A stretch of 64,000 nt of DNA from Streptomyces sp. STR69 (GTDB lineage: Bacteria > Actinomycetota > Actinomycetes > Streptomycetales > Streptomycetaceae), in NCBI RefSeq assembly GCF_024519455.1, contig NZ_JALJRY010000005.1, positions 206,210 to 270,209 on the forward strand, written 5' to 3'. The translations under genes were made by a program, and so were the position numbers. The notes beneath the pieces are model-generated. The model saw only the letters and a program-made list of their open reading frames with translations. It searched no databases and was not told the origin of the DNA. This document shows positions 45,368-53,103 of the stretch, one piece after another (the stretch's first letter is position 1; every line of letters begins with the position of its first letter).

Positions 45368-45991
45368 CTAGCTGGGCTGGAGGGCGGCGAACAGCGCTCG
45401 GACGCGGGTGCCGTCGGCCCGCGCCCAGGCGCCGGTGACCTGGCCGAGCGCACCCTCGGGAGGCGTGGAGCCAGGGGTCAGCACCCGGTGCAGCCGCAGG
45501 GTCGGGCCGTCGGGTACGGCGAACTCGGTTGCTGTGTCTGTGTCGTTGGGGGCACCCAGGTCGGGGACGCGTGCCGCGCCGGTCCAGGAGCGGGCGACCT
45601 CCCGGTCCGGGGTGTCGGAGACGCTCTGCGCCTGCGCCTCCGCGCGCCCCTCGACGAGTGCCGCCAACTCGGCGGTGAGCACCGGGTCGTGGCAGCCGTC
45701 GTAGGCCCAGCGCGGACCGAGCACGCCGTGCTCCATGGTGCCGACCAGGGCGTGTTCGGCGCCGGGGAGCGGGGCGGCCCGGTAGGTGAGCGGCACGAGG
45801 TAGGCCCCGGAGCCGTCGGTGACGACCATGAACTCGATGCCGACCTCGCCCTCGGGGTCGTCGAGCCGGAACCCGCCGGCCTTCGCCAACTCCGGTTCGG
45901 CGGGGCCGTGATACCAGAGGCGGGTGGGCAGCCAGGTGGTGAGGAGTTCGAGCTTGGTGGGCTTGAGGTGGGTGCGGTGGATGATCGCCAT
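45368..45991 (-). CDS. maltokinase N-terminal cap-like domain protein
   Basis: The 207-residue protein begins MAIIHRTHLKPTKLELLTTW followed by LPTRLWYHG and contains IEFMVVTDGSGAYLVPLTYR and MEHGVLGPRWAYDGCHDPVL, the pattern of the N-terminal cap domain of mycobacterial/streptomycete maltokinases, here as a stand-alone protein without the kinase. Function unknown; may bind a sugar or regulate. Its -10 box overlaps the end of the KstR gene, so it is separately transcribed though only seven bases downstream. Confidence 0.82.
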   Translation of the reverse strand: MAIIHRTHLKPTKLELLTTWLPTRLWYHGPAEPELAKAGGFRLDDPEGEVGIEFMVVTDGSGAYLVPLTYRAAPLPGAEHALVGTMEHGVLGPRWAYDGCHDPVLTAELAALVEGRAEAQAQSVSDTPDREVARSWTGAARVPDLGAPNDTDTATEFAVPDGPTLRLHRVLTPGSTPPEGALGQVTGAWARADGTRVRALFAALQPS

Positions 45992-45997
45992 ACGGGG

Positions 45998-46003
45998 ATT
46001 ATC
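45998..46003 (-). promoter_or_regulatory. -10 box overlapping the KstR stop codon
   Basis: GATAAT-ACGGGG complement gives GATAAT-CCCCGT-ATG on the minus strand: six bases from the start at 45991. The TAA of GATAAT is the KstR stop codon. Confidence 0.5.
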
Positions 46004-46625
46004 GGTCGGCGCCCGGCTCCGTGAGGTCGATCAGGCGGCACACCGTCTCGATGTCGATCTTCACCTGGGCGATGGAGGCGCGGCCCGACAGCCAGGTGAT
46101 CAGGGCCGAGTGCCAGGTGTGCTCGATCACGCGGACGGCGGAGAGCTGCTCCGGCGTCGGATGTTCCAGGCCCATCGCGTCCAGGATGATCACCGTGGTC
46201 TGCCGGGAGACCTGGTCGACCTCGGGGGAGACGCTGCGGTCCGCGAAGGTCAGCGCGCGGACCATCGCGTCGGCGAGATGAGGCTCCCGCTGGAGCGCGC
46301 GGAAGGCCCGCATCAGGGTCTCCGCGACCCGCTCGGCGGCCGTCTCGCCGCCCGGCGGCTTCTTGCGGAGCGTGCCGTGCATGTGCTCCAACTGGTCCTG
46401 CATCGTGGCCACCAGGAGATGCACCTTGGAGGGGAAGTACCGGTACAGCGTGCCGAGCGCGACCTGCGAGGACTCCGCGACCTCCCGCATCTGCACGGCG
46501 TCGAAACCGCCCCGGCTCGCCAACTGCGCGCTCGCGTGCAGGATGCGGCGCCGACGGGCCTCCTGCCGCTCGGTGAGGGGCGGCGAGGTCCGCGCAGTGG
46601 CTTCGGGCTTGGCTTCCACTGGCAT
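45999..46625 (-). CDS. kstR: KstR-type TetR repressor of steroid catabolism
   Basis: The HTH region GGFDAVQMREVAESSQVALG and TLYRYFPSKVHLLVATM is nearly the same as mycobacterial KstR (GGYEAVQMRAVADRADVAVG, TLYRYFPSKVHLLVSAL), and the ligand domain shares ALTFADRSVSPEVDQVSRQT and the late segment RVIEHTWHSALITWLSGRAS. Length 208 aa fits. KstR represses sterol-degradation genes and is released by steroid-CoA thioesters. ATG 46625 follows GGGAG. A matching operator lies at 46780, upstream of both this gene and the divergent glycosyltransferase, and others lie near CYP125 and 56780. Confidence 0.85.
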   Translation of the reverse strand: MPVEAKPEATARTSPPLTERQEARRRRILHASAQLASRGGFDAVQMREVAESSQVALGTLYRYFPSKVHLLVATMQDQLEHMHGTLRKKPPGGETAAERVAETLMRAFRALQREPHLADAMVRALTFADRSVSPEVDQVSRQTTVIILDAMGLEHPTPEQLSAVRVIEHTWHSALITWLSGRASIAQVKIDIETVCRLIDLTEPGADR

Positions 46626-46633
46626 GGCTCCCG

Positions 46634-46657
46634 TTCCGTGACTGTTTCCGTGACTGT
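46634..46657. repeat. 12-bp tandem duplication in kstR leader
   Basis: TTCCGTGACTGT is present twice head to tail, directly upstream of the kstR ribosome site. It may be a recent slippage event or a regulator half-site. Confidence 0.6.
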
Positions 46658-46779
46658 CGGTGAGGGCGGGTGATCGGACCGATCATGGCAGGGTCTCGGC
46701 CGTGGTGTGAATCACCTGATCCACTTCTCACAGCGCCCGTACCGGCCGGTAGATTCAGAACCTCCTGGACGATCAAGTC

Positions 46780-46793
46780 TGAAACTTGTTCTA
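46780..46793. promoter_or_regulatory. KstR operator (exact match)
   Basis: TGAAACTTGTTCTA fits TNNAACNNGTTNNA at all fixed positions. It is 54 bases before the glycosyltransferase start and 154 before kstR, so it can control both genes. Confidence 0.75.
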
Positions 46794-46847
46794 GATTAGC
46801 GTCCCGGCGTAATCTCGCGGGACAGTGCAGGCAGAAGGGGGCTCAGA

Positions 46848-48215
46848 GTGACCGCTGAGGCCAGTCAGGCGGGTCCCCAGGAGGACTCGGCAGCCGACGG
46901 CGAGCGACCGCTCCGTATCGCACTCCTCACCTACAAAGGGAACCCGTTCTGCGGTGGCCAGGGCGTCTACGTCCGCCATCTCTCCCGCGAACTGGCCCGC
47001 CTCGGGCACCGCGTCGAGGTCATCGGCTCGCAGCCGTACCCGGTCCTCGACGAGGGCTACCCCGGCGTCTCCCTGACCGAGCTGCCCTCGCTCGACCTCT
47101 ACCGCTCCCCGGACCCCTTCCGCACCCCGAAGCGCGACGAGTACCGGGACTGGATCGACGCGCTCGAAGTCGCGACGATGTGGACCGGCGGCTTCCCTGA
47201 GCCCCTCACGTTCTCGCTCCGCGCCCGCCGCCATCTCCGGTCCCGCCGCGGCGAGTTCGACATCGTGCACGACAACCAGACGCTCGGCTACGGCCTGTTG
47301 GGCGACGTCGGCGCCCCGCTGGTGACGACGATCCATCACCCCATCACCGTGGACCGGCAGTTGGAGCTGGACGCGGCGGAGACCTGGCGGCAGCGGATGT
47401 CCAAGCGCCGCTGGTACGCCTTCACCCGGATGCAGAAGCGGGTCGCCCGCAGGCTCCCCTCCGTCCTCACCGTCTCTGGCACCTCGCGCCAGGAGATCAT
47501 CGACCACCTCGGCGTCCGCGACGACCGCATCCACGTCGTCCACATCGGCGCCGACACCGACCAGTTCTCCCCGGACCCCGCCGTGCCCCAGGTACCGGGC
47601 CGGATCGTCACCACGTCCAGCGCGGACGTCCCCCTCAAGGGCCTCGTGTTCCTCGTCGAGGCCCTGGCGAAGGTCCGCACCGAACACCCCGACGCCCACC
47701 TGATCGTCGTGGGCAAACGCCCCACGGAGGGCCCGGTCGCCCAAGCAGTCGAGCGCTACGGCCTCGAAGGCGCCGTCGAGTTCGTGAAGGGCATCTCCGA
47801 CGCCGAACTCGTCGACCTGGTCCGCTCGGCGGAGGCCGCCTGCGTGCCCTCGCTGTACGAGGGCTTCTCGCTCCCGGCGGCGGAGGCGATGGCCACGGGT
47901 ACGCCCCTCGTGGCGACGACGGGCGGAGCGATCCCGGAGGTCGCCGGGCGTGACGGCGAGACCTGCTTGGCGGTACCGCCGGGCGACCCCGGCGCGCTGG
48001 CCACCGCCCTGAGCCGACTGCTGGCCGACCCGGAACTGAGGATGCGGCTCGGCCGGGCCGGGCGGGAGCGGGTACTGGACCGCTTCACCTGGGCCAAGGC
48101 CGCCGAGGGCACGGCGGCCAGGTACCGCGAGGCGATAGCGGGCCGCACGACCTCTCCATCCCCGTCTCCGACCAGTGTTACCGGCGTCTATCCCGAAAGC
48201 AGGGCCACGTGCTGA
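46848..48215 (+). CDS. GT4-family glycosyltransferase
   Basis: GT-B fold: N-terminal YKGNPFCGGQGVYVRHLSRE, hinge AADTD-like VVHIGADTDQFSPDPA, and the EX7E donor motif in YEGFSLPAAEAMATGTPLVA. A retaining GT4 enzyme, acceptor unknown. First gene of a three-gene operon whose junctions overlap. GTG 46848 follows AGGGGG. Length 455 aa with a Ser/Pro tail. A KstR operator stands immediately upstream, so it is predicted to respond to steroids. Confidence 0.88.
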   Translation: MTAEASQAGPQEDSAADGERPLRIALLTYKGNPFCGGQGVYVRHLSRELARLGHRVEVIGSQPYPVLDEGYPGVSLTELPSLDLYRSPDPFRTPKRDEYRDWIDALEVATMWTGGFPEPLTFSLRARRHLRSRRGEFDIVHDNQTLGYGLLGDVGAPLVTTIHHPITVDRQLELDAAETWRQRMSKRRWYAFTRMQKRVARRLPSVLTVSGTSRQEIIDHLGVRDDRIHVVHIGADTDQFSPDPAVPQVPGRIVTTSSADVPLKGLVFLVEALAKVRTEHPDAHLIVVGKRPTEGPVAQAVERYGLEGAVEFVKGISDAELVDLVRSAEAACVPSLYEGFSLPAAEAMATGTPLVATTGGAIPEVAGRDGETCLAVPPGDPGALATALSRLLADPELRMRLGRAGRERVLDRFTWAKAAEGTAARYREAIAGRTTSPSPSPTSVTGVYPESRATC

Positions 48216-48943
48216 CCGTCGACTTCTCCCGGTTCCCGCTCGCCCCTGGCGACCGTGTCCTGGACCTCGGGTGCGGTGCCGGGCGGCACGCGTTCGAGTG
48301 CTACCGGCGAGGGGCACAGGTCGTCGCCCTCGACCAGAACGCCGAGGAGATCCGCGAGGTCGCTAAGTGGTTCGCGGCGATGAAGGAGGCCGGCGAGGCC
48401 CCGGCCGGCGCCACCGCCACCGCGATGGAGGGCGACGCGCTCCAACTCCCCTTCCCCGACGAGTCGTTCGACGTCGTGATCATCTCCGAGGTGATGGAAC
48501 ACATCCCGGACGACAAGGGCGTGCTCGCCGAGATGGTCCGGGTCCTGAAGCCCGGCGGCCGGATCGCCATCACCGTCCCGCGCTACGGCCCCGAGAAGGT
48601 CTGCTGGGCGCTGTCCGACGCCTACCACGAGGTCGAGGGCGGCCACATCCGCATCTACAAGGCGGACGAACTCCTCACCAAGATCCGCGAGGCCGGCCTC
48701 AAGCCCTACGGCACCCACCACGCACACGCGCTGCACTCGCCGTACTGGTGGCTGAAGTGCGCGTTCGGCGTGGACAACGACAAGGTGCTGCCGGTGCAGG
48801 CGTACCACAAGCTCCTGGTCTGGGACATCATGAAGAAACCCCTCGCCACCCGGGTCGCCGAGCAGGCGCTCAACCCGCTGATCGGCAAGAGCTTCGTGGC
48901 CTACGCGACCAAGCCGCACCTCCCCCTGGCGGAAGCCAAGTGA
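48209..48943 (+). CDS. class I SAM-dependent methyltransferase
   Basis: Motif I DRVLDLGCGAGRHAFECYRR, then VVALDQNAEEIREVAKW and FPDESFDVVIISEVMEHIPD define a Methyltransf_11 fold. Length 244 aa. The GTG start overlaps the glycosyltransferase stop by seven bases, so they are coupled. The acceptor is unknown; the lipid- or terpene-like neighbour suggests a hydrophobic substrate. Confidence 0.88.
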   Translation: MLTVDFSRFPLAPGDRVLDLGCGAGRHAFECYRRGAQVVALDQNAEEIREVAKWFAAMKEAGEAPAGATATAMEGDALQLPFPDESFDVVIISEVMEHIPDDKGVLAEMVRVLKPGGRIAITVPRYGPEKVCWALSDAYHEVEGGHIRIYKADELLTKIREAGLKPYGTHHAHALHSPYWWLKCAFGVDNDKVLPVQAYHKLLVWDIMKKPLATRVAEQALNPLIGKSFVAYATKPHLPLAEAK

Positions 48944-50007
48944 CCGCTCCCCGGACAGAACACCTCGTCCTGCCCGGGGTCCTCACCGCGGAGGAGGCCG
49001 CCGCGACCGTCGCCGGCATCCTCGCCGTGCAGCGGGAGGACGGGGCGATCCCGTGGTTCCGGGGCCATCACCTCGACCCGTGGGACCACACCGAGGCCGC
49101 GATGGCGCTCGACGCGGCGGGCGAACACGAGGCCGCCGAGCGGGCGTACACCTGGCTCGCCCAGCACCAGAACGAGGACGGCTCCTGGTACGCGGCCTAC
49201 GCCGACGGCGACGCGCACGACGTCACCGACCGGGGCCGCGAGACCAACTTCGTCGCCTACGTGGCCGTGGGCGTGTGGCACCACTACCTCTCGACCGGCG
49301 ACGACACGTTCCTGGACCGGCTGTGGCCCACGGTCTACGCGGCCGTCGAGTTCGTGCTGCGGTTGCAGCAGCCGGGCGGGCAGATCGGCTGGAAGCGGGA
49401 CGCCGACGGCACGGACACGGCCAATGCGCTGCTGACCGGTTCCTCCTCGATCCACCAGGCGCTGCGCTGCGCGCTCGCCATCGCCGAACAGCGTGAAGAA
49501 CCGCAGCCCGACTGGGAGTTGGCGGTCGGCGCGCTGCGGCACGCGATCCGCCGGCATCCGGAACGGTTCCTGGACAAGGACCGTTACTCGATGGACTGGT
49601 ACTACCCGGTCCTGGGCGGCGCGTTGACCGGTACGGAGGCCAAGTCCCGGGTGGAGGAGGGCTGGAGCCGCTTCGTCGTGCCCGGGCTCGGGGTGCGGTG
49701 CGTCGTCCCCAACCCGTGGGTGACGGGGGGCGAGTCCGCCGAACTCGCCCTGGCGCTGTGGGTGTTGGGGGAGTCCGACCGGGCGCTGGAGATTCTCCAG
49801 TCGATACAGCACCTGCGCGATGCGGAGACCGGGCTGTACTGGACGGGGTATGTCTTCGAGGACGACGCGGTCTGGCCGCGTGAGCTGACGACGTGGACTG
49901 CGGGGTCGTTGCTGCTTGCGGTGGCGGCGCTGGGGGGCCATGACGCGACGTGTGCGGTGTTCGGGGCGGAGCTTTTGCCCGATGGGCTGGATCCGGACTG
50001 TTGTTAG
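48940..50007 (+). CDS. squalene cyclase/prenyltransferase-like alpha-alpha toroid protein
   Basis: The 355-residue protein consists of repeated helical pairs (GAIPWFRGHHLDPWDHTEAA, AHQNEDGSWYAAYADGDAH-like, LQQPGGQIGWKRDADGTDTA). QNEDGSW resembles the QW repeats of squalene-hopene cyclase-type barrels, but the catalytic DxDD motif of that enzyme is missing, and length is half. So it is annotated in many genomes as prenyltransferase-like, though an alternative (alpha/alpha)6 glycoside hydrolase is possible. GTG 48940 overlaps the methyltransferase stop (GTGA). Confidence 0.75.
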   Translation: MTAPRTEHLVLPGVLTAEEAAATVAGILAVQREDGAIPWFRGHHLDPWDHTEAAMALDAAGEHEAAERAYTWLAQHQNEDGSWYAAYADGDAHDVTDRGRETNFVAYVAVGVWHHYLSTGDDTFLDRLWPTVYAAVEFVLRLQQPGGQIGWKRDADGTDTANALLTGSSSIHQALRCALAIAEQREEPQPDWELAVGALRHAIRRHPERFLDKDRYSMDWYYPVLGGALTGTEAKSRVEEGWSRFVVPGLGVRCVVPNPWVTGGESAELALALWVLGESDRALEILQSIQHLRDAETGLYWTGYVFEDDAVWPRELTTWTAGSLLLAVAALGGHDATCAVFGAELLPDGLDPDCC

Positions 50008-50017
50008 CTGCGGGCCG

Positions 50018-50060
50018 ACCCCGCGCCCCTGATCGGCGTCGCCGATTCAGGGGCGCGGGG
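50018..50060. terminator. hairpin between converging genes
   Basis: CCCCGCGCCCCTG pairs with CAGGGGCGCGGGG around an inner ATCGGC/GCCGAT stem. It is an excellent bidirectional terminator between the toroid-protein gene and the convergent small membrane protein gene. Confidence 0.75.
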
Positions 50061-50101
50061 AACTGCGCGATCAGCGACGACGGACCCGCAGTCGCCAAAC
50101 C

Positions 50102-50392
50102 TCAGGAACGGTTCACCCGGTTGGCGATCGCATGGCCGATAAACAGGTAGACGATCGCGGCGAGTCCGTAACCGCACACGACCCGCGCCCACGCCTCGTC
50201 GAAAGTGAAGAGGTCGCGGGACCAGCCCGCGAGCCAGTTGGCCGTGCGGTGGACGAACTGCACGAGGTCGTTCGCGCGGTTGGCGTCCAGCAGGTACATC
50301 AGGATCCAGAGGCCCAGGATGAGGGCCATGATGTCGGCGATGATCACGATGACATTGCCGGCGGAATTCGAACCGCGTCGGTAAGGGGACAT
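50102..50392 (-). CDS. small two-helix membrane protein
   Basis: 96 residues with helices VIVIIADIMALILGLWILMY and VVCGYGLAAIVYLFIGHAIA, separated by a soluble loop (HRTANWLAGWSRDLFTFDEA). No family recognised; similar small proteins are common in streptomycetes. Start ATG 50392 has no strong ribosome site. Confidence 0.6.
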   Translation of the reverse strand: MSPYRRGSNSAGNVIVIIADIMALILGLWILMYLLDANRANDLVQFVHRTANWLAGWSRDLFTFDEAWARVVCGYGLAAIVYLFIGHAIANRVNRS

Positions 50393-50534
50393 GCCAACCG
50401 GGTTGCCGCTCCGCCCGCGATGAAACCAGTCACCGGTGAAACCCGAACGGCGTCCCCCGGGTGGCGCAACCGCCCGGGCCGGGTGAGGCTGCCGGGGTAA
50501 GGACACCCACTCGGGGAAAACCCCGGAGGATTCC

Positions 50535-51110
50535 GTGCCCGTACCGATACGGCGCCTCTTCGTGGCGCTCTCCCTGTGCTGCGCCCTGCTCGCCGGAGCC
50601 ACCGCCTGCGGCAGCGCCACCGAGGACGCCACGCAGAACACCGCGGCCGTCGTCGCCGCTGCCGCCGCGACCCCGAGCCCCAGCACCACCGCCGAGCGTC
50701 AGAGGCTCGCCAAGACCCGCTTCGTCGCGAACGCGGGCCTCGCCGCCGGTGCCACCTACCAGTGGATCGTGAAGCCCTGGAAGGCCGGCAAGTTCAAGAA
50801 GGGCGCGAGCGGACGCAGGTTCGCCCTCGTCAAGGCGGGTCTCGCGGGCGCGTTCGCGTACAACCGGCTCAAGGCGGCCAAGAAGAACGCCCAGGGCGAC
50901 CCCACGCTCTCCAAGGCGCTCGCCCCGCTGACCGCCGGCATCGACTCCCTCAAGGACCTGCCGTCCAAGCTCCGCAAGGGCGACTCGACGGACGCGACGG
51001 CGAGTTCCTTCGACGACATCATCAACAAGGTCAAGGACGCCGGGAAGAGCGCGGGCGCCGAGGTGACCGACAAGGTGCCGTCGGCAGGCCAACTGGCGGG
51101 CGGCTCCTAG
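50535..51110 (+). CDS. putative small lipoprotein
   Basis: The signal peptide IRRLFVALSLCCALLAGATA ends at a lipobox-like ATACGS. The mature part is Lys/Ala-rich and helical (KPWKAGKFKKGASGRRFALV; AAKKNAQGDPTLSKALAPL). The 191-residue product has no catalytic motif; basic residues suggest binding to anionic wall polymers. GTG 50535 follows GGAGGA. Its 3' end overlaps the convergent LLM oxidoreductase gene by four bases. Confidence 0.7.
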   Translation: MPVPIRRLFVALSLCCALLAGATACGSATEDATQNTAAVVAAAAATPSPSTTAERQRLAKTRFVANAGLAAGATYQWIVKPWKAGKFKKGASGRRFALVKAGLAGAFAYNRLKAAKKNAQGDPTLSKALAPLTAGIDSLKDLPSKLRKGDSTDATASSFDDIINKVKDAGKSAGAEVTDKVPSAGQLAGGS

Positions 51111-52111
51111 GAGTTCAGCTCCGCCAGCACCCGCAGTGTGTGCGGGTCGGGCGCAAGGGCCAGCAGGTCGGTCACCGGGCCCTTGCGCCACAACTCCAGC
51201 CGTTCCGCGATCCGTTCACGCGGGCCGACGAGCGAGATCTCGTCGGCGAACGCGTCCGGTACGGCCAGTACGGCCTCCTCCCGGCGTCCGCCGAGGAACA
51301 ACTCCTGTATCCGGCGGGCCTCTTCCTCGTACCCCATGCGCGCCATCAGGTCGGCGTGGAAGTTACGGGCCGCGTGCCCCATCCCGCCGATGTAGAAGCC
51401 GAGCATCATCTTCACGGGGAGCAGGCCTTCGGCGACGTCGTCGCAGACCTTCACCTGCGCCATGGGCGCGACGAGGAAGCCCTCTCGGAAGTCGGTCGTC
51501 CCGTACACCTCCGGCCGGCTGGGCGACCAGTACAACGGCAGCCACCCGTCCGCGATCCGCGCCGTCTGCGCCACGTTCTTCGGCCCCTCGGCACCCAGCA
51601 GGATCGGCAGGTCGGAGCGGAGGGGGTGGGTGATGGACCTGAGCGGCTTGCCGAGCCCGGTACCGTCCGCGCCCCGGTACGGATGCGCGTGGAAGCGCCC
51701 GTCCACCTCGACCGGCGCCTCCCGGCGCAGCACCTGCCGTACGACCTCGACGTACTCCCGGGTCGCGGTCAGCGGTGACTTGGGGAACGGCCGCCCGTAC
51801 CAGCCCTCCACCACCTGCGGTCCCGACAGCCCGAGCCCGAGCATCATCCGTCCGCCCGACAGATGGTCGAGGGTGAGCGCGTGCATCGCGGTGGTGGTCG
51901 GCGAGCGGGCCGCCATCTGCGCAACTGCCGTCCCCAGCTTGATCCTTGAGGTCTGCGCGGCGATCCAGGTGAGGGGAGTGAAGGCGTCGGAACCCCATGA
52001 CTCGGCCGTCCACACGGAGTCGTATCCGAGCCGCTCCGCCTCCTGGGCCAGCGGCACATGGTCGGCGGAGGGCCCGCGCCCCCAGTACCCGAGTGCGAGA
52101 CCGAGCCGCAT
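51107..52111 (-). CDS. LLM-class F420-dependent oxidoreductase
   Basis: The luciferase-like TIM-barrel sequence includes MRLGLALGYWGRGPSADHVP, DSVWTAESWGSDAFTPLTWI, LDHLSGGRMMLGLGLSGPQV and DLPILLGAEGPKNVAQTARI. This subgroup uses F420, reducing or oxidising unsaturated/hydroxyl substrates. Length 334 aa. ATG 52111 follows GGAGG. The 15-bp palindrome lies 22 bases upstream, linking it to the CYP125/aldehyde dehydrogenase group, so it may act on steroid CoA or terpenoid intermediates. Confidence 0.87.
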   Translation of the reverse strand: MRLGLALGYWGRGPSADHVPLAQEAERLGYDSVWTAESWGSDAFTPLTWIAAQTSRIKLGTAVAQMAARSPTTTAMHALTLDHLSGGRMMLGLGLSGPQVVEGWYGRPFPKSPLTATREYVEVVRQVLRREAPVEVDGRFHAHPYRGADGTGLGKPLRSITHPLRSDLPILLGAEGPKNVAQTARIADGWLPLYWSPSRPEVYGTTDFREGFLVAPMAQVKVCDDVAEGLLPVKMMLGFYIGGMGHAARNFHADLMARMGYEEEARRIQELFLGGRREEAVLAVPDAFADEISLVGPRERIAERLELWRKGPVTDLLALAPDPHTLRVLAELNS

Positions 52112-52132
52112 ATCGCCTCCACAGTCAGCCAT

Positions 52133-52147
52133 CTGACGGATCGTCAG
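52133..52147. promoter_or_regulatory. CTGAYGGAYCGTCAG palindrome before LLM oxidoreductase
   Basis: CTGACGGATCGTCAG is a fully symmetric copy (7 bp arms around one base). It lies 22 bases before the ATG at 52111. Confidence 0.65.
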
Positions 52148-52179
52148 CCAGTCGATGGGACGGCTGCGACTGTACGACA

Positions 52180-52211
52180 ACGGCCCCCCGCCCGGAAGGG
52201 CGAGGGGCCGT
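52180..52211 (-). terminator. hairpin terminator of proline-rich membrane protein gene
   Basis: ACGGCCCCCCGCCC pairs with GGGCGAGGGGCCGT, loop GGAA, 18 bases after the stop at 52229 on the minus strand. Confidence 0.7.
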
Positions 52212-52228
52212 GGGAGACGGTGCGGGGC

Positions 52229-53017
52229 TCAGCCGCGCTGGATCCCGGAGGTGTCCTGCAGTACGCCACGACGACCGTCCTGCGTCTGCGCGATCAGCGC
52301 GGCACCGCGCTGATCGACGGCCAAGTACCAGGTACCCGGCGCGAGTTCGGCGATCGGCGACGGCGAACCGTCCTCCCCGAACAGCGGCCGGGCCACCGGC
52401 ACGGCGAACCAGAACGGCGAGAACTCCCCGCCCGGAGGCGGCGTCGGCTGCGGCTGGGGCTGACCGAAGGGCTGCGCGGTCTGCGCCTGCTGCGGCGGAG
52501 TGCCGTACGTCGGCTGCGGCGCACCGGCGCCGACACCCGGGTAGCCGTAACCACCGGGAGGCTGGGCGCCGTAGGGCTGCGGGGCGACCGGCTTGGGGGC
52601 GGGGACGAGGGCGACCTGGAGGGCCGGGACGAGAGGCGTCGCGACGGCGGCACCGGCCAGGGCGAGGGCCGCGATGAAGCCGAGGATGAGGCCCGCGCCG
52701 GCGCTGACGTTGTCCCCGACGTCCACCAGCGTCCAGAACAGGGCCCACGCGGTGAGGACCGTGAACGCCACGCCGACTGTGCCGAGGTCCAGGCCCAGGA
52801 TCTTGCGCGGCTGGGGCAGGCTGCGGTTGACGACGATGAGAGCGGCACCGATGACGCCGCCCATGTAGGTACCGAGGCCGTTACCGAGGCTCGTCCACGC
52901 GGTGATGTCCAGGTTGTACCCGTTGGCCGTGTAGAACTTGAGGAACGACGCGATGAAGAGCAATACCGCTGCCCCGATCACCACACCGTCGCCTCGTGTG
53001 AGGGAGCGGATATTCAC
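52229..53017 (-). CDS. membrane protein with proline/glutamine-rich tail (DUF5336-like)
   Basis: Four transmembrane helices (VVIGAAVLLFIASFLKFYTA; YMGGVIGAALIVVNRSL; VGVAFTVLTAWALFWTLVDV; GLILGFIAALALAGAAVA) precede a PQ-rich cytoplasmic or extracytoplasmic segment (QAQTAQPFGQPQPQPTP) and a C-terminal beta module (ELAPGTWYLAVDQRGAALIA). It resembles the DUF5336 family of envelope proteins. GTG 53017. 262 aa. Function unknown. Confidence 0.75.
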   Translation of the reverse strand: MNIRSLTRGDGVVIGAAVLLFIASFLKFYTANGYNLDITAWTSLGNGLGTYMGGVIGAALIVVNRSLPQPRKILGLDLGTVGVAFTVLTAWALFWTLVDVGDNVSAGAGLILGFIAALALAGAAVATPLVPALQVALVPAPKPVAPQPYGAQPPGGYGYPGVGAGAPQPTYGTPPQQAQTAQPFGQPQPQPTPPPGGEFSPFWFAVPVARPLFGEDGSPSPIAELAPGTWYLAVDQRGAALIAQTQDGRRGVLQDTSGIQRG

Positions 53018-53103
53018 TTCAGGTCCTTCGTAGGTCGTCTCGTCGTCGGTTGACCCTATCGTCCACCTTGCCAGGGTGTCCGCCCGGATCAGCCCACTGA
53101 TCG

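Noticed and set aside
46848..50007. Hopanoid or squalene biosynthesis operon
   Set aside because: The third protein has QW-like repeats but no DxDD motif and is half the size of squalene-hopene cyclase; no squalene synthase genes are adjacent.
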